Assembly: GCA_036393295.1 (NCBI GenBank)
Contig: DASWHF010000019.1
Location: forward strand, 1-19,474
Direction of reading: 5' to 3'
Source of the DNA: DASWHF01 sp036393295
GTDB lineage: Bacteria; Pseudomonadota; Gammaproteobacteria; Acidiferrobacterales; UBA6901
DNA length: 19,474 nucleotides
The notes below the pieces were generated by a model, which saw nothing but the letters and a program-made list of their open reading frames with translations, ran no database searches and was not told the DNA's origin. Positions 6,139 through 13,696 of this stretch are shown piece by piece (the stretch's first letter is position 1; each line of letters opens with the position of its first letter). The position numbers and the translations under genes are program-made.

Positions 6139-6858
6139 TCAGGCCATCGCGCCGTTGATCGAGATCACCTGCCCGGAGATATAGCCGGCCTCCGGCGAGG
6201 CGAGGAAGGCCACCAGGCTCGCGACCTCGTCGGCCGTGCCGGCGCGCTTCATCGGCACCATGGCCTTGATCGCCTCGGCATCGAACAGTAGCGCGGTCAT
6301 GGCGCTCTCGATGATGCCGGGCGCGACGACGTTGACGGTCACGCCGCGCGACGCGACCTCCAGCGCCAGCGACTTCGAGGCGCCGTGCAGGCCGGCCTTG
6401 GCGGCCGCGTAGTTCGCCTGGCCGCGGTTGCCGAGCACCGCCGCGACCGAGGACAGGCTGACGATGCGCCCCCAGCGCGTGCCCATCATCGGCAGCAGCA
6501 GCGGCTGGGTGACGTTGAAGAAACCGTTGAGCGAGACGTCGACCACGCGCCGCCACTGCGCGGCGCTCATGCCGGCGAGCGGCGCGTCGTCGTGGATTCC
6601 GGCGTTGTTGACCAGCACCTGCACCGGACCGGCCTCGAGCAGGGCCTCGAGCGCCGCGCGGCTGGCGTCGGCATCGCTCACGTCGAACGCGCAGGTCTCG
6701 GCCGAGCCGCCGGCGGCGCGGATCTCCGCGGCCACGGCCGCGGCGCGCTCCGGATTGCCGTGGGCGTGGACGATCACGTGCAGGCCGTCGCGCGCCAGGC
6801 GCCGCGCGATCGCCGCGCCGATGCCGCCGCTGCCGCCGGTCACCAGCGCGCGTTTCAC
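6139..6858 (-). CDS. 3-oxoacyl-ACP reductase (FabG/ApeQ-like SDR)
   Basis: The 239-residue short-chain dehydrogenase would reduce the beta-keto group of the ACP-bound chain with NADPH. It has the cofactor motif TGGSGGIGAAI at 7-17, NNAG at 84-87, and the catalytic set N110, S137, Y150 and K154 (SSVAAVLGNRGQANYAAAKAG). The C-terminus ISGQVISINGAMA is typical. The start is GTG at 6858, overlapping the preceding hotdog gene's stop by four bases (GTGA); the longer frame upstream is a shadow. The tight coupling with two hotdog/ketosynthase genes places it in a dedicated synthase rather than housekeeping fatty acid synthesis; it matches ApeQ of aryl-polyene systems in role. Confidence 0.93.
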   Translation of the reverse strand: MKRALVTGGSGGIGAAIARRLARDGLHVIVHAHGNPERAAAVAAEIRAAGGSAETCAFDVSDADASRAALEALLEAGPVQVLVNNAGIHDDAPLAGMSAAQWRRVVDVSLNGFFNVTQPLLLPMMGTRWGRIVSLSSVAAVLGNRGQANYAAAKAGLHGASKSLALEVASRGVTVNVVAPGIIESAMTALLFDAEAIKAMVPMKRAGTADEVASLVAFLASPEAGYISGQVISINGAMA

Positions 6859-7286
6859 GGCAACGCCCCGAGCAGCTTCACCGCGCTGCGGCCGCTCAAC
6901 AACGGGCGTTCGCCGGCGGTCACGCGGAAGCTGTAGAGAAAGCTGTCGGCGCCGCCGGACAGGCGCTCGGCGTGAATCGTGAGCTCCGCGGCGACGTCGT
7001 CGAGGCGCTCGACGTCGAGGCTGACGTCGCGCAGGCTGGCGAGATAACCCAGGGTCGGCGGCGCGTCCGCGGCCGCCAGCAGGCTGCCGTGCAACGCCAT
7101 CGCCTGGGCGGCGTACTCGATGCCGCATACGCTCGCCAGCCGGCCGGCGCGACGCAGGGGATTGGCGGGATCGCGGTGCGAGACCGCGCGGCATTCGATA
7201 TGCACCGCGTCCCAGGCGAGCACGCGATCGAGCAGGCACATCGAGCCGCCGTGCGGGATGCGCGCGCAGATCTCGGCGTGGTTCAT
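6855..7286 (-). CDS. Hotdog-fold 3-hydroxyacyl-ACP dehydratase, ApeP-like
   Basis: The 143-residue protein has the hotdog pattern IPHGGSMCLLDRV near the N-terminus (H12 as probable catalytic His) and ASVCGIEYAAQAMALHG in the central helix (E57 as probable acid). It should dehydrate the 3-hydroxyacyl chain to the trans-2-enoyl form; with no enoyl reductase in the cluster, double bonds would stay. It is larger than the second hotdog gene (10467-10754), matching the two different dehydratases ApeI and ApeP in aryl-polyene assembly. Both its ends overlap neighbours by four bases (ATGA and GTGA), showing strict translational coupling. Confidence 0.85.
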   Translation of the reverse strand: MNHAEICARIPHGGSMCLLDRVLAWDAVHIECRAVSHRDPANPLRRAGRLASVCGIEYAAQAMALHGSLLAAADAPPTLGYLASLRDVSLDVERLDDVAAELTIHAERLSGGADSFLYSFRVTAGERPLLSGRSAVKLLGALP

Positions 7287-8083
7287 GCGCCGGGCTCCAC
7301 GGTCACGCGCAGCCGCTGCCCGGCCACGTACGGCAGGACGCACTCCGCGCGCGTCGCGCGTGCGAGCGCCGCCAGCAGCGCCAGGCCGCGCGCCGCCGGG
7401 TTGCCGCGGCGCAGCGTCTCGAGCGCGGCGTCGGCCAACGCGGTCTCGGCCGCGTCCGGTTGCGCGATGTCGATGTCGAGCGCCGCCAGGCTGCGCGGCG
7501 TCGGGTCGCGCGTCAGCACCAGCGCCGCGCCGAAGGCGGCGGTCATCGGCCGCACGCCGTTGAGCGGCTCGGGCAGCGGCGTGTCGTGCGCCACCAGCAG
7601 CACCGCCTCGGCCTCGGTGTGCAGCTGGCAGGCGGCCTCCAGCAGGCCCATGGCGAAAGTGGCGTCGAAACCGGCCAGGCTGGTCGACGGCCCGCGCGCG
7701 CCGGTCGCCATGCACCAGTACCCGGCCGGGGCGTTGTTGACGGAATTGTGAAAGCGCGTCGGCGACACCTCCGGCGTCTCGCGCGCGACCTCCTCGCAGA
7801 TATTGTGGGTGATGGCGCCGTCGCTCTCCGAGGAGGCGAACACCGAGCTGAGCTGCGCGGCATCGCGCTGTGCCTGCGCCACCGCCTGGGACGCGACCTC
7901 GACGGCCAGCCGGATATGCTCGGTGGTGCGGCGCCGCACGTCGGGCGGCAGCAGCGCCGGCGACAGGCGCGCCGGCGGCTGCGGATCGTAGCCGGCACGG
8001 CCGGCCAGCACCGCGGCCGCCTGCTCCCAGCCGACGAGGCCGGGGGCGTGGATGCCGACGCCTTCGAGATGGATTCGCATCAT
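7283..8083 (-). CDS. Ketosynthase-like chain-length-factor partner (Cys to Asp)
   Basis: The 266-residue protein belongs to the short beta-ketoacyl-synthase-like family (PF13723 type), with SSESDGAITHNICEEVA, SPTRFHNSVNNAPAGYW and GARGPSTSLAGFDATFAMGL. Aligning that last stretch with the neighbouring ketosynthase (GPAAMISTACSSSAKAF) puts D140 where the catalytic Cys should be. The C-terminal half with the catalytic histidines is missing. It is probably not a condensing enzyme but the partner of the ketosynthase just upstream, as ApeC is for ApeO, possibly setting chain length. It overlaps that ketosynthase's stop and the next dehydratase's start by four bases each. Confidence 0.85.
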   Translation of the reverse strand: MMRIHLEGVGIHAPGLVGWEQAAAVLAGRAGYDPQPPARLSPALLPPDVRRRTTEHIRLAVEVASQAVAQAQRDAAQLSSVFASSESDGAITHNICEEVARETPEVSPTRFHNSVNNAPAGYWCMATGARGPSTSLAGFDATFAMGLLEAACQLHTEAEAVLLVAHDTPLPEPLNGVRPMTAAFGAALVLTRDPTPRSLAALDIDIAQPDAAETALADAALETLRRGNPAARGLALLAALARATRAECVLPYVAGQRLRVTVEPGA

Positions 8084-9273
8084 GACGCGCGCCCGAACAC
8101 CAGGCTGCAGTTGCTGCCGCCGAAGCCGAAGGAGTTACTGACGACGTGCGACAGCTTGGCGTCCGCGTTGTCGCGCAGCACGCGGCTGGTGAAACCCGGA
8201 TCGATCGCGCGGGTGTTGAGGCAGCCCGGCAGGAAGCCGCGCTGCAGGCACAGCGCCGCGATCACCGCCTCGGTGATGCCGGCGGCGCCGAGCGCGTGCC
8301 CGGTCCAGCCCTTGGTCGAGCTGCACGGGGTGTCGCGACCGAACAAACGGGTGATGGCCTTGTCCTCCATCGCGTCGTTCACCTGGCTCGCGGTGCCGTG
8401 CATATTCACGTAGTCGATCGCGCCCGGTTCGAGGCCCGCGCTGTCGAGCGCGCGCTGCATGGAGAGCAGCGCGCCGACGCCCTCAGGATCGGGCGTCGAC
8501 ATGTGATAGGCGTCGGCGCTCTCGCCGTAGCCGAGGAAGCTCACGCCGCTGGTCGCCTCGGCCTCGTCGGGGCGCTCGAGCAGGGCGAAGCCGGCGGCCT
8601 CGCCGATCGAGATGCCGGCGCGGTCGGCGGCGCACGGCCGGCAGGGCTCGCGCGCCACCAGGTCCAGCGAGGCGAAGCCGTAGAGGGTGTTCAGGCACAG
8701 GCTGTCGACGCCGCCGACCACCGCCGCGTCGCACAAACCGAGCTGTATCAGCCGCCGGGCCTGGGCGAAGGCCTTGGCGCTCGACGAGCAGGCGGTGGAG
8801 ATCATCGCCGCCGGACCGGTCAGGCCGAGGTAGCGCTGCACGAAGTCGGCAGTGGCGTAGAGGTTGTGGGTGGTGGCGAAATGAAAATCCGCCGGCAGCG
8901 CGCCGCTCGCCGGGTCGCGCCGCCGGTAGGCGTGCTCGGTGGCGAGGATGCCGGAGGTGCTGGTGCCGAGCACCACGGCGATGCGCGACGCGCCGTAGCT
9001 CGCCACCGCCGCGGCCACCGCGTGCTCGAAGCCGTCCTGGCGCAGCGTCGCCTGGGCGAGGCGGTTGTTGCGGCAGTCGAACTCGGCGAGCCGCTCGACC
9101 ACCGGCGCGTCGTCGAGGCCGGCAACCTCGCCGGTATAGGTCTCGATTTTGACGCCCTCGAAGCGGCAGGGCGCCAGCCCGCTGACGCCGGTCTTGAGGC
9201 GCGCGAAGATCGCCTCGATGCCGCGGCCGAGCGCGTTGACGGCGGTGAAGCGAGTCAAAACCAGGGGTGTCAC
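8080..9273 (-). CDS. Beta-ketoacyl-ACP synthase (FabB/F-type, ApeO-like)
   Basis: This 397-residue thiolase-fold condensing enzyme extends the ACP-bound chain with malonyl units. The active site is complete: C162 in STACSSSAKAF, H292 in NMHGTASQVND, K321 in SSTKGWTGH, and H326 in GHALGAAG. The C-terminal SFGFGGSNCSLVF loop is also conserved. GHALGAAG-type condensing enzymes without extra domains are typical of type II systems. It heads a run of four genes joined by four-base overlaps (KS, KS-like partner, dehydratase, ketoreductase), which is the core of a reducing polyene synthase. It starts at ATG 9273; the 246 bases upstream hold repeats rather than a clear promoter. Confidence 0.95.
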   Translation of the reverse strand: MTPLVLTRFTAVNALGRGIEAIFARLKTGVSGLAPCRFEGVKIETYTGEVAGLDDAPVVERLAEFDCRNNRLAQATLRQDGFEHAVAAAVASYGASRIAVVLGTSTSGILATEHAYRRRDPASGALPADFHFATTHNLYATADFVQRYLGLTGPAAMISTACSSSAKAFAQARRLIQLGLCDAAVVGGVDSLCLNTLYGFASLDLVAREPCRPCAADRAGISIGEAAGFALLERPDEAEATSGVSFLGYGESADAYHMSTPDPEGVGALLSMQRALDSAGLEPGAIDYVNMHGTASQVNDAMEDKAITRLFGRDTPCSSTKGWTGHALGAAGITEAVIAALCLQRGFLPGCLNTRAIDPGFTSRVLRDNADAKLSHVVSNSFGFGGSNCSLVFGRAS

Positions 9274-9323
9274 GAGTCGGATTCCGGCGGATAACGTGTC
9301 GTCGTCAGGCTGGCAATCTTAAA

Positions 9324-9346
9324 CCACGGGGAGCACGGGGGAAACC
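9324..9346. repeat. Single CACGGGGA arm
   Basis: CCACGGGGAGCACGGGGG and the bases after it match the arms at 10784-10901 and 12506-12635, but no inverted partner is visible nearby. It sits directly before the GTAGGGTGGGGC element, and may be the remnant of a broken element. Confidence 0.6.
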
Positions 9347-9355
9347 CAAAAAGAC

Positions 9356-9413
9356 GTAGGGTGGGGCTCTGCCCCACCGAAAGGCCTCTTGGTGGGGCAG
9401 AGCCCCACCCTAC
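9356..9413. repeat. REP-like double hairpin, GTAGGGTGGGGC type
   Basis: A perfect 23-base inverted repeat occupies 9356-9378 and 9391-9413, with a 12-base spacer. Each arm is also a palindrome in itself (GGTGGGGC TCT GCCCCACC). It lies between the ketosynthase and acyltransferase genes of the minus arm. Confidence 0.9.
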
Positions 9414-9466
9414 ATCCAGATAGCGGGGCGGAATCTTTAGGATACGTCCTGGCAGAAACCGCAAAA

Positions 9467-9492
9467 TTCTCTGCGCCTCTGTCTCCGCTGCG
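9467..9492. repeat. GCAGAG-type tandem repeat fragment
   Basis: The sequence TTCTCTGCGCCTCTGTCTCC is a degenerate copy of the ACGCAGAGACGCAGAG repeat, which is seen in clean form and opposite orientation at 15005-15025. No partner arm is seen locally. Confidence 0.45.
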
Positions 9493-9519
9493 CTCTATAC
9501 CAGAACCTAAGGGCCGGCT

Positions 9520-10452
9520 TCAGGCCGGATCCTGCACCGCCGGCGGCAGCTCGGCGGGCGGCTGGCTGCCCCAGAAGTCGAAGAAGTTGAACCAGTTGTA
9601 CGGCGCCAGCCGGCAATAGTGCTCGAGGCGCGCGGCGTAGCGCTCGACCCAGACCTGCAGATCGGCGGCGCGGGTCTTGCGGTCTAGGACGACCTCGTCG
9701 GCGAGCAGCTCGAAGTACTCGTCGTAGCGGTTGCCGCCGCGGTACAGGCAGCTGAAGATGATCACCGGCACGCGCAGCGCCGCCGCCACCAGGAACGGCC
9801 CGGCCGGGAAGGCCGCGTCCTTGCCGAGGAACTTGGCGCGCACCACCTTGTCGTCGAACATCACGCGGTCGCCGAGGATGCCGATCATCTGGCCCTGGTC
9901 GAGCCGCTCCTTGGCCTGGATGAGCGCGTCCACCGAGCCGATCGGGATCACGCGCATGCGCTGCTTGCCGCCGAGGCTGTCGATGACCTTGTTCACCTTG
10001 CGGGCGTTCTCCTCGAACATCATCATGTTGACCACCAGGCCGCGGCGCTTCTCGCCGAGCGTGCGGGTCAGATCGAAGCTGCCGAGATGCGCGCCCAGCA
10101 GGATCGCGCCGCGCCCGCTCTCGATCACGCGGTACATCACCTCCAGGCCGTGGCTGCGCACCTCGAATTTCTCGTCGCGGCCGGCGAGCAGGAAGGCGCG
10201 GTCGAGCAGGGTCGAGGCGAAGTAGTAATGATGCCGGTAGACATCGGCCAGCGTCGCCGGCCGGTCGAGTACGCGGCTGAGATAGGCGCGCGAGGCGCGC
10301 CGCCCGGCGCGCGCGAAGATCACGAAGTAGGCGCAGATCGGATAGAGCAGCAGCCGCCCGAGCGGCCGCCCGAGCGTGAGCGACAGCCAGGTGATCAGCT
10401 TCATGGTGAACACGCTGCCGCGCTCGGGGTGCTTTTGCCACATCCGACTCAT
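9520..10452 (-). CDS. LPLAT-type acyltransferase (LpxL/HtrB-like)
   Basis: The 310-residue protein resembles lysophospholipid acyltransferases of the lipid A late-acylation type. The catalytic HX4D motif is H122-LGSF-D127 in ILLGAHLGSFDLTR. An N-terminal hydrophobic segment (about residues 29-47) should anchor it to the inner membrane. LPIGS-like and ILGDR segments (VIPIGSVDALIQAKERL, MIGILGDRVMF) follow in family order. Aryl-polyene and related clusters usually carry such an enzyme, thought to move the finished chain from ACP to a lipid or glycolipid acceptor. ATG at 10452 lies 14 bases after the small dehydratase gene; an internal ATG (MWQKHPERG) is an alternative start. Confidence 0.88.
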   Translation of the reverse strand: MSRMWQKHPERGSVFTMKLITWLSLTLGRPLGRLLLYPICAYFVIFARAGRRASRAYLSRVLDRPATLADVYRHHYYFASTLLDRAFLLAGRDEKFEVRSHGLEVMYRVIESGRGAILLGAHLGSFDLTRTLGEKRRGLVVNMMMFEENARKVNKVIDSLGGKQRMRVIPIGSVDALIQAKERLDQGQMIGILGDRVMFDDKVVRAKFLGKDAAFPAGPFLVAAALRVPVIIFSCLYRGGNRYDEYFELLADEVVLDRKTRAADLQVWVERYAARLEHYCRLAPYNWFNFFDFWGSQPPAELPPAVQDPA

Positions 10453-10466
10453 GACGCCCTCTTCGC

Positions 10467-10754
10467 CTAACCGGTACGCGCGTAGCGCAGGCTGCCGGTC
10501 GCGAGCCGCTCGCCGCCGGCCGTCACCGTGAAGCCCGCCTGGCCGCCCGCGCGCTCGTCGAGACCGATCTCGAAATCCTGCCCCGGCTTGAGCGGCGCCA
10601 GAAACTTGACGCTGGGCAGGGCCGACACGCGCACGGCCGCCCCCTGGCGGCGCGCCAGCTCCGCCAGCACCGCGTCGAGCAGCACCACGCCCGGCACCAC
10701 CGGATGCCCGGGAAAGTGCCCGGCGAGAGCCGGATGTTCCATCGCGATCTGCAT
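10467..10754 (-). CDS. Small hotdog dehydratase, FabZ/ApeI-like
   Basis: The 95-residue protein carries the FabZ-type signature HPALAGHFPGHPVVPGVVLLDAV: H13 is the likely catalytic His and D27 takes the place of the usual Glu. It is shorter than FabZ (about 140-150 residues) and lacks the N-terminal strand region, but the central helix and later strands are present (SVKFLAPLKPGQDFEI). ApeI-type dehydratases in aryl-polyene clusters are similarly small. It probably works with the larger hotdog protein at 6855-7286, perhaps as one half of a heterodimer. It is separated from the halogenase-like gene upstream by 239 bases containing an inverted-arm repeat. Confidence 0.85.
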   Translation of the reverse strand: MQIAMEHPALAGHFPGHPVVPGVVLLDAVLAELARRQGAAVRVSALPSVKFLAPLKPGQDFEIGLDERAGGQAGFTVTAGGERLATGSLRYARTG

Positions 10755-10783
10755 GGTCGTCGTGTCTAGTTAAGATTCTGTTT

Positions 10784-10901
10784 GGCCACGGGGGACACGG
10801 GGATACATGGGGGTGGAATTGCGCGAGCCGCACACAGCACTCGCCACCGTCAATCCCGTGACAACGATGAATTCCCCGTGATCCCCGTGGCCCCCGTGGC
10901 C
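10784..10901. repeat. CACGGGGA inverted-arm element, copy 1
   Basis: The left arm at 10784-10820 and right arm at 10870-10901 are inverted complements built of CACGGGGA/G units (outer end GGCCACGGGGG, inner end GGAATT on both sides). They enclose about 49 bases with no gene. Layout and size match copy 2 at 12506-12635 and parallel the AGAGAAAAG elements upstream of rplM. Confidence 0.8.
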
Positions 10902-10993
10902 GATTTTCGCGCGGTCAATGCGGACCACTGCTCATATTATCAGTCTAATCCCTGATCCGGCCGCGTCCATGCCCCCCCGTCGGCCGCCGCGCC

Positions 10994-12385
10994 TCACACC
11001 GGCATCTGCTGCACCAGCGAGCGGCCGCCGCGCCGCAGGCGCAGGTGCCAGCGGTGCGCTCGGGCGATGACGAACAGCAGATTGACGCGCAGCTTCAGGC
11101 TCCACAGGTGGCGCGGGTCGAACAGGTCGGCGGCCAGCACCGAGGTGATCGCGGTCTTGAGGCCGAAGTAATTGCGCGAATAGAAGAACAGGTCGAGAAA
11201 CGCCGGGTCGTACCAGCCGTGGATGAACCGGAAGAAGATGCGCTGCGCGGCGCGGATGCGGCGCTCGTAAATCTTGAAGTAGCGCGCGCGGTAATCGCGC
11301 CGCGCGTGGGCCCGCAGGATGGCGCGCGACGCGACCTGCGCGGATTTCATGGTCAGGAACACGCCCGAGGAGAACACCGGATCGAGGAAGGCGCCGGCGT
11401 CGCCGATCAGCACGTAGCCGTCTCCGGCGTAGCGGTCCATCACGTAGGAGAAATTGCCGATCGAGCGTGACGGGAACTTCTGCTTTGCCCGGCGCATGCG
11501 CTCGGCCACGAACGGCGTGGCCTCGATGGTGCGTTTCAAAAACGCGTCGTTGATGGCCGCGGCGCGGCCGGCGACGGCGTCGTTGGAGCCGTCGTGTTCG
11601 CCGGTCGGACGCGGCGGCAACGCCTCGGCGACGTCGCGGTTGCGCGTTTTCAGATAACCGTCGGTCACCACCATGCCGATGCTGGTGGTGTTGCCCTTGA
11701 ACGGGATCATCCAGAACCAGCCGTGCGGAAAGGACACGATCTGGATGTCGCCCTCGCGCTCGCCGCTTTCCCGCTCGACGTCCTCGAAGTGTGAATAGAA
11801 GGCGGTGCGGCTGTCGAGCGCGATCTCATGCTTCATGCCGAGCCGGCTGCCGAGGAAGGCGCTGCGCCCGGAGGCGTCGACCGTCATCGGGCAGCGCACC
11901 CGGATCTCGCCGCCGTCGGCGGTGCGCGCGCGCAAGCCCACGGCGCGGTCGCCTTCGAACAGCACCTCGCGCACCGAAGTCTCGTGAAAGACCTCGGCGC
12001 CGTGGCGCTCAGCGTTGTCGATCAGCATCTGGTCGAACTCGGCGCGCTCGACCTCGTAGGAATAGGGATGATTCTTGTTGATCGCCTGCGCGAACGGATA
12101 GCGCGACTGGCGCGCGCCGTGGCGATCGACGAAATTGGCGGCGTACTTGCGGAGGAAGCGCCGCTCCATCTCGTCCTCGAGCCCGAGGTCGCGCAGGATC
12201 GGCAGATTGAGCGGCAGCAGCGATTCGCCGATGCGGAAGCGCGGGAAGCGCTCGCGCTCGAACACCAGCACCTTGAGACCGGCGCGCGCCAGATAGTCCG
12301 CGACGGTGGAGCCGGCCGGCCCGCCGCCGATGACGGCGGCATCGGCGTCGATCTCGCGGACCGGGGAAGATGCAAGGGCGGACAT
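10994..12385 (-). CDS. Flavin-dependent halogenase-like oxidoreductase
   Basis: The 463-residue protein has the FAD-binding GGGPAGSTVADYLARAG at 20-36, RIGESLLPLNLPIL at 51-64, and GDAGAFLDPVFSSGVFL at 328-344. W223-F-W225-M-I-P228 matches the WxWxIP motif typical of flavin-dependent halogenases, and K80 (RFLRKYAANF) sits about where halogenases keep their catalytic lysine. It would need reduced FAD from a separate reductase. Xanthomonadins, brominated aryl polyenes, come from clusters with such an enzyme, so halogenation of the product is a fair guess. However, many cluster-associated flavoproteins of this superfamily are unproven and could be oxygenases or reductases. It diverges from the ABC exporter genes. 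Confidence 0.82.
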   Translation of the reverse strand: MSALASSPVREIDADAAVIGGGPAGSTVADYLARAGLKVLVFERERFPRFRIGESLLPLNLPILRDLGLEDEMERRFLRKYAANFVDRHGARQSRYPFAQAINKNHPYSYEVERAEFDQMLIDNAERHGAEVFHETSVREVLFEGDRAVGLRARTADGGEIRVRCPMTVDASGRSAFLGSRLGMKHEIALDSRTAFYSHFEDVERESGEREGDIQIVSFPHGWFWMIPFKGNTTSIGMVVTDGYLKTRNRDVAEALPPRPTGEHDGSNDAVAGRAAAINDAFLKRTIEATPFVAERMRRAKQKFPSRSIGNFSYVMDRYAGDGYVLIGDAGAFLDPVFSSGVFLTMKSAQVASRAILRAHARRDYRARYFKIYERRIRAAQRIFFRFIHGWYDPAFLDLFFYSRNYFGLKTAITSVLAADLFDPRHLWSLKLRVNLLFVIARAHRWHLRLRRGGRSLVQQMPV

Positions 12386-12741
12386 CGGTGCTCCTCAATA
12401 CTGGCACGGGACCGGGTCGTGGCCCGGCCGGGTGGAAATTATCGGGGAATCCCCGGATCGTGGCAAGCCGGGCGGGCGCGCTTGCCGACGGCGCGAAAAA
12501 CCAATTGCCACGGGGAACACGGGGAACACGGGGAAAAATGGATTGTCCGTGCACCTTATCGGCGTGGTGGCACCCTATCAACCGCATCGGCCTGTTACGT
12601 TCATTTCCCCCGTGCTCCCCGTGATCCCCGTGGCAAACTTCAGCAACCTGTCCGGCGACGCGGCAAACGGCGGGGCACGCTCCGCGCAGCGGCCAAACCT
12701 GCTATGCTTGCGCGCGGCGAAAACGTGGCGACGCGCGCGGC
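12386..12741. other. Divergent intergenic region with an inverted-arm repeat
   Basis: These 356 bases separate the halogenase-like gene (minus) from the ABC exporter genes (plus) and should hold promoters for both arms. Apart from the CACGGGGA element at 12506-12635, I see no protein-coding signal. A TATGCT box near 12702 could serve the exporter genes but lacks a convincing -35 partner. Confidence 0.5.
12506..12635. repeat. CACGGGGA inverted-arm element, copy 2
   Basis: The left arm at 12506-12536 repeats CACGGGGAA three times. The right arm at 12604-12635 is its inverted complement with a few changes. The outer end TGCCACGGGGA and inner end GGGAAA match on both sides. About 67 bases lie between, without a gene and without obvious similarity to the spacer of copy 1. 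Confidence 0.8.
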
Positions 12742-13692
12742 GTGAACGATACCCCCATAGTCGAGGTGACCGGGCTGTCCAAGACCTACCCCGGGGCCGA
12801 GCGGCCGGCGGTCGACGGCATCGATCTCACCATTCCCGGCGGCGGCATCTTCGGGCTGCTCGGCCCGAACGGCGCCGGCAAGACCACCTTCCTGTCGATG
12901 CTCTGCGGGCTGCTCGCCCCCGGCGGCGGACGGCTGCGGGTGCTCGGCCACGACGTGCGGCATCACGCCGACCGCGTCAAACGGCTGTTCGGCCTGGTGC
13001 CGCAGGAGCTGGCGCTCTACCCGACGCTCACGGGGCGCGAGAATCTCGACTTCTTCGGCCGGCTCTACGGGCTGCGCGGCCGGCGCCTCAAGGAACGGGT
13101 CGAACGCGCCCTCGCCATCGGCCAGCTCGAGGAGTTCGCCGACCGGCGCGCCGCGACCTACTCCGGCGGCCTCAAGCGCCGCCTCAACCTGGTCATCGGC
13201 CTGATCCACGAGCCGCGCCTGCTGGTGCTCGACGAGCCGACGGTCGGCATCGACCCGCAGTCGCGGCGCTTCATCCACGACTCGCTGCGCGCGCTGAACG
13301 CCCAGGGCGTGAGCATCATCTACACCACGCATTACATGGAAGAGGTCGAGAGCCTGTGCGACCACGTCGCCATCATCGACCACGGCCGCATCATCGCGCG
13401 CGGCACGCTCGGCGAGCTGCTCGGCACCTACCAGCACGGCGCCATCGAGCTGCGCACCGAGACGCCGCCGGACGCGGACGCGGCCGAGGCGCTGCGCGCC
13501 CTGCCCGGGGTCGAGGCGGTGGCGGTCGACGACCGGCTCATCACCGTCACCAGCCACAAGCCGGAGACGACCCTGCCGGCGCTGCTCGCCGCGCTCGGCG
13601 AACGCGGCATCGGCGTCGCCTCGCTGTCCATGGGCACGACCCATCTCGAGCAGGTGTTCCTCAACCTCACCGGCACGCGGCTACGCGACTGA
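12742..13692 (+). CDS. ABC exporter ATP-binding protein
   Basis: The 316-residue ATPase belongs to the DrrA/CcmA-like exporter group. Walker A is GPNGAGKTT at 41-49, the Q-loop is near Q88, the signature is YSGGLKRR at 140-147, Walker B is LLVLDEP at 160-166, and the switch histidine is H197 in TTHYMEE. A C-terminal extension of about 85 residues after the nucleotide-binding domain is usual in this group. With the permease four bases downstream it should drive export of the cluster's product or an intermediate from the cytoplasm. The start is GTG at 12742; no strong Shine-Dalgarno is seen. It is the first gene of the plus arm. Confidence 0.95.
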   Translation: MNDTPIVEVTGLSKTYPGAERPAVDGIDLTIPGGGIFGLLGPNGAGKTTFLSMLCGLLAPGGGRLRVLGHDVRHHADRVKRLFGLVPQELALYPTLTGRENLDFFGRLYGLRGRRLKERVERALAIGQLEEFADRRAATYSGGLKRRLNLVIGLIHEPRLLVLDEPTVGIDPQSRRFIHDSLRALNAQGVSIIYTTHYMEEVESLCDHVAIIDHGRIIARGTLGELLGTYQHGAIELRTETPPDADAAEALRALPGVEAVAVDDRLITVTSHKPETTLPALLAALGERGIGVASLSMGTTHLEQVFLNLTGTRLRD

Positions 13693-13696
13693 CCCC

